64,000 nt of DNA from Streptomyces halobius. GTDB taxonomy: Bacteria > Actinomycetota > Actinomycetes > Streptomycetales > Streptomycetaceae. Numbering within the stretch: the first letter of the stretch is position 1; each line of letters opens with the position of its first letter. The notes beneath the pieces are model-generated. The model made no database searches and was not told the origin of the DNA. It saw nothing but the letters and a program-made list of their open reading frames with translations. The DNA is taken from the NCBI RefSeq assembly GCF_023277745.1, contig NZ_CP086322.1, forward strand, positions 8,866,001 to 8,930,000. Reading direction: 5' to 3'. Of the stretch, positions 8,206 through 16,311 are shown one piece after another. The translations under genes and the position numbers were made by a program.

Positions 8206-9312
8206 TCACCCTCTCTGATAACGGGCAGGCGGGTATCGGTCGTACAGTTCCGAGGACCAGTAGGTGGTCATGCGGGGACGGCCGCGCTGCACCCGTACAG
8301 ATGCGTACGTGTGCATCCCGCGCCCGTCCGACAGTGGGCGCCGGGCCATATGGTTCAGCAGTGACCGGTAGTCAGTACTGGGGAGACCGATATCAGCCAT
8401 GACGGAACAGATTCGGTCCCGTAGCGTGCTGTCGCTGTCCGCGTATCTCCACAGCGGGACGTATGCCGTGGCGGATACGGGGGCATGCCCGCCGGCTTGC
8501 GTGAAGGTCAGATTGCTGACGACGGGTTGATCCGTCAGCTCACCGGCCCTGCCGGTCAACTGACGGCAGAATTCGCCCAGGAGGCCGGGCTCATGGTGGG
8601 TGGATATCTCCATGCAGGTGTCAAGGTCTGCTGGGACAACGTCATAGTGACGGAAATAGACCTTGACGCGCGACTCGGGACGGTCGCTCAGGTCGAGGCC
8701 GAGGTAGACGATCCTGTCGAGGTCGAATCCCCGGCGAGCGTATGCGGAAACCGACTCCCATGCCTGACCGAATCCCAAGCGATCCAGGGCCTCCTGCGTC
8801 CGCTCGGTGCGGGTCATGCCGTTATTGGCGTTCGGGTTCAGATAGACCTTGAACTCAGGCCTTCCGGTTGATGAGAAGTCAACGGCGTGCATCATGGCGA
8901 AACCCGTCGGATCTTCGCTCGGCAGGAACAAATCCGATACCGCCGCCAACCGGCCGCCGGCGGCGCCGAAGTCATCGATCAATGTCTGCGTCAGGCCGAG
9001 TGCCGATTTCTGCGCGGCCAGCGTGCTCAGCTCGTCCGGCACGGCCTCCACGAGCACCCGGATTTGCGTACCGTCATCCGAAAAGGAGGCGGAAAACTCG
9101 ATTGGCGAACCGTCAGCGCATACATCCGAGTGCCATTCAGGGCGCTGTTTGATCTGCCTTTCCCCCCACGACGAAAGCATGCTGCGCAGAACCGCTTCCC
9201 CCTGTTCGACGTCCATGCCCGCACTGTCAAGCAGACGTGTGCCGGTGGCGATCCCGTAGTCCAAGAAGGTCGCACCCGCAGATATCCGTGACTCCGACGG
9301 CAGACGCAACAT
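8206..9312 (-). CDS. DMATS-type (ABBA) indole/tryptophan prenyltransferase
   Basis: A 368-aa protein from ATG 9312 with AAAGGAA upstream; the frame continues to 9438 but that extension lacks a ribosome-binding site and family resemblance. Family features are FSASFSDDGTQIRVLVEA, FKVYLNPNANNGMTRTERTQEALDRLGF and SRVKVYFRHYDVVPADLD, matching the repeated alpha-beta-beta-alpha units and pyrophosphate-shielding lysine/tyrosine strands of bacterial enzymes such as IptA and PriB. These transfer dimethylallyl diphosphate to tryptophan without a metal requirement. Its length is normal. It is the first gene of a two-gene minus-strand operon. Confidence 0.85.
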   Translation of the reverse strand: MLRLPSESRISAGATFLDYGIATGTRLLDSAGMDVEQGEAVLRSMLSSWGERQIKQRPEWHSDVCADGSPIEFSASFSDDGTQIRVLVEAVPDELSTLAAQKSALGLTQTLIDDFGAAGGRLAAVSDLFLPSEDPTGFAMMHAVDFSSTGRPEFKVYLNPNANNGMTRTERTQEALDRLGFGQAWESVSAYARRGFDLDRIVYLGLDLSDRPESRVKVYFRHYDVVPADLDTCMEISTHHEPGLLGEFCRQLTGRAGELTDQPVVSNLTFTQAGGHAPVSATAYVPLWRYADSDSTLRDRICSVMADIGLPSTDYRSLLNHMARRPLSDGRGMHTYASVRVQRGRPRMTTYWSSELYDRYPPARYQRG

Positions 9313-10275
9313 GGCGTTCCTTTCCCTTGCTTCACCGGTTCTCGCCGTACGCGTGCGCTTGTTCGCCAGTCGATCGGCCAGTACCAACAGGTCGGATACT
9401 CCTGTCTGCCACTCCTTCAGGCGCGATAGCCTGATCACTTCACCCGGTCGCGCCGCAGCCCCTGCGCTCGCTGCGAGGATTACCCGGAGACTGACCTCTG
9501 TATTCCCCAGCAGATGCCGTGTTCGTGGTCATATGCGGGTTATCGGACTCATGGACGGAAAAGACCCTGATGGTACACCTGATGGGTTTGATCGTCTATC
9601 GCTTTCCCTGGATCCTGCGTTTTTGCATTATCAGTAACGGAGATCCCTCCGGGCCGATAGCCGCGCGCCGGGGGGCTGGTGAGGCATTCCCCGACAGTGA
9701 CATGCGCCCATGCCTGATGCATGTGCAGGCCGTCACCCAGAGAGACAGGGAAAGTCTCATCAGCTCCTGACATCGGGTCAATACCTGGCGGGGGATCGGT
9801 TAAGGGGACTCGGCATAGCGGCATAGCTGGCGGGCGGTACGGCGCATCGGACGGATAAATTAGCGTGCACGTTCGGAGTTGTTCGGAGCCGTTCGGGGGC
9901 TTTCGGAGTCCTTCTCTGCCGGTGCCGAGGGTGCCGGGGGCCGGGGCAGGGCTCAGGCCGGGGGCCGGGGCAGGAGGCCGGTTCACACGAACGCCGCCCA
10001 CCGGGCCAGGAGCAGTCCTTGCGGCGTCGCCCACTCTCCCAGACGCGACTGTCCTCGACGCTGCCCACTCTCCCGGCGCCCTGTCCAGCTGTTCGCAGCC
10101 CATACCCGGGCCCATCCACACCGGTCCACTTGTCCACAATTGGATTCGGCCCACGCAGCCCCGCTCTGTCTGACGTGGTCCCGGACCAGCCCCGTCGTCC
10201 CCATTTGCTGCACCGTCCCCGCTGGACGCACCGTCCTCACTGGCAGTACCGCCCCCAACCACCGTCCCAAGTCCG
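9313..10275. other. 963-bp region without a recognisable gene
   Basis: The prenyltransferase promoter (minus strand) should lie in the AT-richer part at about 9530-9640. The remainder is repetitive: a run of TTCGGAG-type decamers at 9870-9912 and an exact 18-bp repeat at 9933-9974. Open frames here have low-complexity, shadow-like translations and I do not call them. Confidence 0.4.
9869..9974. repeat. TTCGG decamer run and duplicated 18-bp G-rich unit
   Basis: GTTCGGAG-like units recur about every 10 bases between 9869 and 9912. An 18-bp unit with runs of five and four G occurs exactly twice, at 9933-9950 and 9957-9974. The plus strand has more than four G-runs within 45 bases, so a G-quadruplex is possible. 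Confidence 0.5.
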
Positions 10276-11530
10276 ATGATCGGAAGCATGATGCGCCCTC
10301 AACTCGGCGCATCTCTCTCCCAGTTGCACCATCTCCTCGACGCCACTCGTTTGCACGCCACAGCGCTCCTCGACGGCATTGACGAGCGGCCCGTCGTCGT
10401 GACCTCCGCCGCGCTGGCCGGTGACTGGCTGACCTCAACCATGGACCAGAACTCCCACTCATCGCTCGACCCAGCGGGTCAGCATCTTGAGCGCGAGACG
10501 ATCGCATGGCTGCGAACCCTGTTCGGCCTGTCGGACGAGCACGAGGGCACATTCGTCAGCGGCGCCACCATGTCCAACACGGTCGGTCTGGCGATCGCCC
10601 GGGAATGGCTCGGTGAGCGGCTCGGCATCTCGCCGGCCGAGGCCGGAGTGGCGGCTCTCGGCCCGGTGCGGGTGCTGTCGGGCAGCCCGCTTTCGAGCAT
10701 CGCCAAGGGCCTGTCGATGCTCGCCCTGGGCCGTGGCGCACTGGTCACAGTGCCGACGCTGCCGCATCGGGAGGCGGTCGACCCGGCAGCGCTGGCGAGT
10801 TCCCTACAGCAGGCGGACGGCCCCTGCGTCGTGGTGGCCAATGCCGGCACGGTCAACACTGTCGACTTCGACGATGTGCGTGCCATCGCCGCACTCCGTG
10901 ACCGCTACGACTTCTGGCTGCACGCGGACGCAGCCTTCGGTGCGTTCGCCGCCGCATCCCCGGAACACGCGCGCCTCGTGGCGGGTCTGAACCTGGCCGA
11001 CTCGGTCTGTGTGGACCTGCACAAGTGGTTGAACGCACCGCACGACAGCGCCGTCCAGTTCACACGTCGCCGCGACCTCCAGGCCCGCGCGTTCCAGAAC
11101 GCCGCGGCCTACCTCGGGCTGCTGGGCGACATCCCCGATCCGGTCCATCTCACCCCGGAGAACTCCCGCCGCTTGCGCGCGCTCGCGGCATGGTTCACCT
11201 TGCGCGCCTACGGGAGGGACGGTCACCGCGAGATCGTCGAAAGGTGCGTGATGGCCCGTCCGTACGCTGGGACGGGCCATCGACGCCATGGCGGGCCTGC
11301 GCCTGCTGGCACCCGTCGGCCTTGACGTCGTCTGCATCACGCCCACCGACGACCCGACGCCGGAACGGCTCGCCGCACTCGCCGACGAACTGTCCGAGGA
11401 GGTCTTCCTCACGCCGACCGTTTACGCCGAAGTCCCAGCACTCAGGGCCGCGTTCAGCAATTGGCGCACTGGCGAGGCCGACACCGCGCGGATCGTCCAG
11501 GCTCTGGAGAATGCGCTCCGAAAGCGGTGA
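10276..11530 (+). pseudogene. group II PLP-dependent amino-acid decarboxylase, internally deleted and frameshifted
   Basis: Residues 30-330 match aromatic-amino-acid/glutamate-type decarboxylases: DWLTSTMDQNSH, TFVSGATMSNTVGLAIARE, FWLHADAAFGAFAA and the PLP lysine in CVDLHKWLNAPHDSAVQF. Two lesions are visible. Near residue 40 the segment normally between the N-terminal helix and the DWLTSxxDQN motif is missing (roughly 50-60 residues by family comparison). One extra base between about 11251 and 11263 shifts the frame, and the true C-terminus continues in the next frame as TLGRAIDAMAGLRLLAPVGL up to the TGA at 11530. It is probably inactive. Original substrate unknown. Confidence 0.75.
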
Positions 11531-11589
11531 ATCGCGCTCTGCGAGGGATGAATAGCGCTTTGCGAGGGGAGCGCGCTTTGCGTGGGATA
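11529..11589. repeat. three imperfect 21-bp tandem repeats
   Basis: Units at 11529-11549, 11550-11570 and 11571-11589 share the core GCGCT(C/T)TGCG(A/T)GGG. They start inside the last codon of the decayed decarboxylase and run into the intergenic space. Confidence 0.6.
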
Positions 11590-11725
11590 ACGGAAACGCA
11601 CGCTGGTCGGTACACCAGGGTACCGATTCCGGCACCTGGCCAGCTTCCCCGCAAGCGCCCCGCACGGACGAGATTCCAGCACCTGCGACGCGCCGCAGGC
11701 GGCCCCATCCTCCTCGCTGCGGGCC

Positions 11726-12016
11726 CTACAGAGGGAAGAGCTCGCGAAGGCTCGGCCCGCCCTCTTCCCCGTCACGCATGGCCTCCACAACCGCCTGGTG
11801 AAAATTGCGGCTGGCTTCCTCCGTGTCACAGGGGACGGGGCTGCCGGCCATGGTGAACCAGTCCTCCGAGCCGGTGTACTGCACCGCTACGTGGGCCTCG
11901 CCCTCCGACCAGGTCGTATGGACGGTCAGGTCGCCTTCGATCGTTCCGGCCTCTTCCGTACGGACCCTACCGGGGCGTGCGTGGATCCCGACGGTCGTCC
12001 AGGATGCCCAGGTCAT
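11726..12016 (-). CDS. small hypothetical protein
   Basis: A 96-aa acidic protein. The ATG at 12016 has a well-placed AGGGGGAG site. The composition (IEGDLTVHTTWSEGEAHVAVQYTGSEDWFTMAGSP) suggests a compact beta-sheet domain. I see no signal peptide, membrane segment or known motif. Codon use fits its surroundings, so I accept it as a real gene of unknown function. Confidence 0.6.
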   Translation of the reverse strand: MTWASWTTVGIHARPGRVRTEEAGTIEGDLTVHTTWSEGEAHVAVQYTGSEDWFTMAGSPVPCDTEEASRNFHQAVVEAMRDGEEGGPSLRELFPL

Positions 12017-12578
12017 GATGCTCCCCCTAGAGGACGGGGGCCGCGGCCGGCGGCCGGGCGCGATGCCTTAAGTCTGACACTGGCAGCAAGCGGCCGCAGG
12101 GCATTGACAGGCGGATTTCTGCTTGTAGTCGATGCGTCACGCCGAGGGAACGGCCCGCGCCTGGCCGCCACGGCTTACGGCCGGATTCCGAAGGTGGCGG
12201 ACCATACAACAATGTCATCACTCCTATACGAAGGGTGATCGAGGCCGAAGCCCGAAACGCAGTGAAGAAATCCGATTCCCGATCCACCAGGGCCAGGAGC
12301 CGCAGACTCCTTAACATAGCCAGCATTTCCCCACATCTCTGCCGGTCTGCCGCTACTTCAACTACTTCAATAGTTAATCGTCAAATGAACCCAAGCTTTA
12401 AGCTTCAATCCTCAAGCTTCGAACCTCGAACCCAAACCTCGAACCCAAACCTCGAACTTCGAACCTCGAACTTCGACGGAGGGTAGCGTCGGCATCACCG
12501 TTCCGTTCAATGGCCACCGGATGCGTCAGCTACCTCAATCTCGGCTGACACCTCACGGCGGAAATCTCGGCTGACATC
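12017..12578. other. 562-bp low-GC intergenic region with tandem repeats
   Basis: No gene is supported. From about 12190 to 12480 the DNA is much poorer in GC than anything around it and contains short-period repeats. A second, unrelated 26-bp tandem repeat lies at 12537-12588. Together with the broken genes on both sides this looks like a decayed or recombined junction. Confidence 0.5.
12400..12476. repeat. AT-rich short tandem repeats (CTCGAAC family)
   Basis: CCTCGAACCCAAA occurs twice in tandem, followed by CCTCGAACTTCGAA-type units, preceded by CAAGCTT/AAGCTTC motifs. Units are 13-14 bp. The composition is foreign to this GC-rich genome. Confidence 0.6.
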
Positions 12579-12588
12579 TCACGACGGA
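12537..12588. repeat. two 26-bp tandem repeats
   Basis: AATCTCGGCTGACACCTCAC plus CGGCGG(A) at 12537-12562 is repeated at 12563-12588 with two differences. The repeat abuts the stop codon of the broken hydrolase gene. Confidence 0.65.
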
Positions 12589-13332
12589 GAGTGTTGCCGC
12601 CCCGAGTGGGCCGGCAGCGAATGCAGCCAGTCGACCAGGAGCCGGTTGACCTCGTCGCTGCATTCCTGCTGCACCCAGTGCCCACAACCTGCCAGGATGT
12701 GCGAGGAAGTCAGGCCCGGAAGGGTGGTGGGGTACGCCTTGATGGCGTCGGTCAACCACATCGTGGGCGCGTCGAACTCCCCGCCGATGAACAGCGACGG
12801 CTGGTTGATCGGCGCCCCGTCCCATGCGGCGAGATCTACCCAGTCCCGGTCGACATTGCGATAGCGGTTGAGTGCTCCGGAGAACCCTGTCCGCTCGAAT
12901 TCGTGCGCGTAAAAATCGAGGTCGGACTTCCGTCGGCCGGATTCCGTTCCGAGGTGCGTAGGGAACGCTGAGCAGCCCTACGGCGGTGAAGACTTCGGGC
13001 CTCAGCAGCGCCGAGTTGGCGGCGATGGGCGAGCCCCAGTCGTGGCCCACGATCACCGCCGTCTCTTCGCCGAGGGCGTGCACGACCGCGACGTTGTCGT
13101 CGACGTGAGCCAGCATCCGGTAGGCCGCCACGTCGAGAGGTTTCGATGAACGTCCGTAGCCGCGCACGTCGATAGCGACGGCACGAAAGCCCGCCGCCGC
13201 TATGACCGGGAGCTGGTGGCGCCACGAATACCACGACTCGGGAAAACCGTGAACCATCAGAACGAGGGGACCGCTGCCTTGTTCCACCACGTGGATACGT
13301 CCACAAGGGGCGTCCACGAGCCGGTGCTTCAT
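12579..13332 (-). pseudogene. alpha/beta hydrolase (epoxide-hydrolase type) with internal deletion and frameshift
   Basis: The start at 13332 (MKHRLVDAPCGRIHVVEQG) opens a clear epoxide-hydrolase-like fold: HGFPESWYSWRHQLP oxyanion motif and nucleophile Asp in VGHDWGSPIAA. After LLSVPYAPRNGIRPTEV the frame is lost. From about 12930 the fold resumes in the next frame with FYAHEFERTGFSGALNRYRN, INQPSLFIGGEFDAPT and the catalytic histidine in ILAGCGHWVQQE. The cap-domain part between them is missing. Deletion plus frameshift makes it a pseudogene. Confidence 0.75.
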
Positions 13333-13589
13333 TTCCGGAGCGGGCTCGGGCGGCGACGTCACTCGGCCTGCTGTTGCCGACGTGGACGGAGTGAGGGGGC
13401 GACGGGTGTTCCGTTCGGTCGGCCGGCTGACGGGCTGCAACATACACGTCCTCCTTGAGCGACAGCAATGTGCCCGGCGGTCACGTCGAGGGCAGGGCCC
13501 GCCCGTGAGGCCGCCCGCTGGCGGCGCGGCGACCTGCCGACACCATGCGACGGTAAGTCAACCGTCCATCAGCGACCAGCCTCGCCGGT

Positions 13590-14726
13590 TCACAAGCCAT
13601 TCACGTCGGCCCCGGGTGCCGTCGACAGGAGTCTGCAGGGCCGCGCTCCGGCCCGTGCACGGCGATTGCGTTCCGGGGAGCGACGATGCGCGTTCGCCAG
13701 CAATAGACGGCTCCGGAGCGCCATTTGGATTTCGAACCGGGTACGCGGGTCACGCAGCCGGGATCCGAACAACTTCTCGATCTGACGCATCCGATAACGC
13801 ACCGTCTGCGGATGGATACTGAGTGCCTTGGCGATTTCCGGCGCTCCGCCACCACCCAGCCATGCCAGCAACGTCGCCTCCAAACGCGCGCACCGATCCG
13901 GTGTGAGCCCTGCGAGTGGACGAAGCTGGCGGGCGACGAGGGCGCGGAGCAACGACTTGTCCTGGAGGAGAAGGAGAGACGACACATGGTCGTCGACGAA
14001 CACCACCCCGCCACCGGGCCCGACGCCAGGCCGCACCAGTTCCAACAGCCGGCAGGCCCAGCGTACGGAGGCGGCGGCGTCATGGAGCGGAACAGCGTGC
14101 CCCACCGCGGCAGAGCGGCAACGCAGCACTCCGTGGAGCCTGGCCTTCTCGTCGGCGAGCGGGCTGGCCGTCACAGGGACCAGCAGGCACGGTTCTTGCT
14201 CAGGTGCGCTGATGAGGCAGTCGCCCAGCGCGGACGCCACCAGGTGGATATCGGTGCGGGTCCTGAGCGCGATGGCCCGCACCCTCCCGGGCAGCGGCCA
14301 GTCGGCGCGACGGCTCAGTTGGCCGAGCATCCCAGTGGGGATCGCCCCCTCACCGGTCAGCGCGGAGAACAAGGCCCGGCGTGCCTGTTGGGATGATGCC
14401 GGCCGACGCAGGTCTACGCAGTTATCGCCATTCCCGCCGCCGTTGACGCCATCACCCAATTCGTCGGTCGTGCGGCCAGGCGCGTGTTCGGCGTCCGACG
14501 GCCGCGCCCCGGAGGCCACGGCGTTGCGGAGGGCCTCCTCCACCAGCCGTGCGACCTGTGCGTGTCCGGCCCGCTCGATGAAGCTCCTGAAACCCACCGT
14601 GTGGTCGGAGAGCGATCGCGTGATCAGTTCCGCGAGTACCGCGCGCTGGTCGCCGTCATCGCGCGTGCCGCCCCGCTCCGACAGGCAAACGCCGCCGCGT
14701 GCGTCACTCGTAGTTGCCTCACCCAT
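13590..14726 (-). CDS. PucR/CdaR-type transcriptional regulator
   Basis: A 378-aa protein from ATG 14726, which has GAGGTCACT directly upstream; an ATG at 14741 is an alternative. The C-terminus has the PucR-type helix-turn-helix (GGGGAPEIAKALSIHPQTVRYRMRQIEKLFG). The middle contains a GGDEF-like/CdaR degenerate sensor region (TRTDIHLVASALGDCLISAP, VGHAVPLHDAAASVRWACRLLEL). No signal peptide. Such regulators often control catabolic or secondary-metabolism genes. It stands alone, reading away from yjbQ; no target can be named. Confidence 0.85.
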   Translation of the reverse strand: MGEATTSDARGGVCLSERGGTRDDGDQRAVLAELITRSLSDHTVGFRSFIERAGHAQVARLVEEALRNAVASGARPSDAEHAPGRTTDELGDGVNGGGNGDNCVDLRRPASSQQARRALFSALTGEGAIPTGMLGQLSRRADWPLPGRVRAIALRTRTDIHLVASALGDCLISAPEQEPCLLVPVTASPLADEKARLHGVLRCRSAAVGHAVPLHDAAASVRWACRLLELVRPGVGPGGGVVFVDDHVSSLLLLQDKSLLRALVARQLRPLAGLTPDRCARLEATLLAWLGGGGAPEIAKALSIHPQTVRYRMRQIEKLFGSRLRDPRTRFEIQMALRSRLLLANAHRRSPERNRRARAGARPCRLLSTAPGADVNGL

Positions 14727-15273
14727 AGTGACCTCATTCATCTGGTAGCTGGGAAACCCAGGCCGCCCTGGGACCGGCTTGAGTTGCGACGCCCACATCG
14801 GCCGTCCCGCGTCCGCCGCCGCACTCCGTCGGCCGAGCCGCTGTCGGCGGCGAGAAGGTCTCCATCCCGTTGCTTGCGCAACGATGAGGCCCGACCGTAT
14901 CGAGCCGAGCAACCCGCCGCCCGGGGTCCGTTGATCGATTCGCTCCGCCATTTTGTTCTACCTCACGGGGCAAGTGCCTACAGCACCTGACAGAGATCCG
15001 TCATATTTGGGGGAGAGTTTGCCTGAATCGAAGCCTCACTAGAACGTTCCTGACGCCAGAATTCGTTTTGTGACGGCCCGAGGCGCTACCCGGCCAGCGT
15101 CGGGCCCCAAGCCACTCTCCCGCCACCTGAAGGCGTTCAGGGGTCAGGAGATCATACGCGGAAGCAAATTCCGAACCGGCTGATCGACTCCTCGGCCGCC
15201 CCGGGACCGGGCTGCGCAACGGGGGACGATCGCAAAACGACGCTGTGCCGGTGGTGTCTGGCACGATCAAGTC
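14727..15273. other. intergenic region between the regulator and yjbQ
   Basis: Divergent promoters for the regulator and yjbQ must lie here. A minus-strand open frame at 15001-15270 has no ribosome-binding site I trust and no recognisable motif, so I leave it uncalled. Confidence 0.4.
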
Positions 15274-15696
15274 ATGGCTGACACGTTCAAGACGCGAGTG
15301 ATCGACGTGACCACCGGCTCACAGGAGACGGTCTACGACCTGACCCGAGACTGTGAGCGCTTCCTCCAGGATTCGGCCCAGGGGCAGGACGGATTCCTGA
15401 ACGTTTTCGCACCCCACGCGACCATGGGCGTCGCACTGCTGGAAACCGGCGCGGGAAGCGACGACGACCTGCTGGCGGCCCTCCGGAAACTACTCCCGGC
15501 CGACTTCCCCTGGCGCCACAGGCACGGCAGCCCCGGACACGGGCGGGACCATGTGTTGCCTGCTCTGGTTCCGCCGCATGCCACGCTTCCCGTCATTGGG
15601 GGGAGGCTGGCGCTGGGCACTTGGCAGTCCGTCTGCTTGGTGGATACGAATGTCGATAATCCGAACCGGCAGGTGCGGTTGAGCTTCCTCGGTTAG
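15274..15696 (+). CDS. yjbQ: YjbQ/UPF0047 family protein
   Basis: A 140-aa protein of normal family length. Typical features are the small beta-barrel sequence with GFLNVFAPHATMGVALLETG, the histidine-rich RHRHGSPGHGRDHVLPALVPPHATLPV metal-binding region and the strictly conserved end LGTWQSVCLVDTNVDNPNRQVRLSFLG. Members carry weak thiamine-phosphate-synthase activity; the biological role is unsettled. A divergent copy of this gene's last 20 codons reappears at 36594-36670, which matters for the boundaries of the defence island between them. Confidence 0.93.
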   Translation: MADTFKTRVIDVTTGSQETVYDLTRDCERFLQDSAQGQDGFLNVFAPHATMGVALLETGAGSDDDLLAALRKLLPADFPWRHRHGSPGHGRDHVLPALVPPHATLPVIGGRLALGTWQSVCLVDTNVDNPNRQVRLSFLG

Positions 15697-16311
15697 GGCG
15701 CCCCTTCGGTGGGACTGCAGAGGCGATGTTCGGCCGTACCAAGTGATCAGCGGAGCGCCGTTGGGGGACTGTCTCGGATTCGTCGGCCGCCATCCGCCTG
15801 GGACGCGACCCGCGCGGCCTACGAGGACTCTCCGATGGTGGAGCGCAGCTACACCGCGGCGCTGTCGGCCGCCAATGAGAACCCTGGCGGGCCCTGGCGG
15901 ACACCGTTACGCGGCACCCCACCTGGCGTCCTGTGCCGGTAGGCCAGACGCCACCCCGGTGATCCACAGCTCACCATGCCATGCGGGTCGCCGGCCGCGG
16001 CTCGCGCAGTGGTAACGCTCGATCTCGACCAGCGCGTGCCGACGGCAGGGTGGCCCGGGGAGAGCCGGGAACTTGGATGTCGGCGATGAGGGCAAGGGCT
16101 GAGCGAAGGCCGCGGTGGTGTGAGCGGACGCGGCGGAACAGTGCCGGTGACCGGAACACGTCGTGGCCAGGCCAGGGTTGGTGGGAAGTTTCTCAGCTAC
16201 GGGTTGCGGGTGGGACCTGGCGGGCATGCAGGCCGACCTGGCGTTCTGAATGCGGCTCGGGAAAGAGGTGATTGTGTGTGCTGACATGGCCCGGGTCGTA
16301 TGCGGCACAGG
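15697..16311. other. intergenic region with fragmentary coding sequence
   Basis: No intact gene. The frame around 15790-15930 reads SAWDATRAAYEDSPMVERSY, which looks like a protein fragment but belongs to no family I recognise. This is one edge of the BREX island, so scraps of disrupted genes are expected. Confidence 0.35.

Noticed and set aside
12400..12476. Possible CRISPR-like array
   Set aside because: Units are 13-14 bp, directly adjacent, without spacers, and no cas gene is nearby. It is a simple tandem repeat.
15001..15270. Minus-strand open frame of 89 codons upstream of yjbQ
   Set aside because: No plausible ribosome-binding site, no recognisable motif, and it would occupy the yjbQ promoter region.
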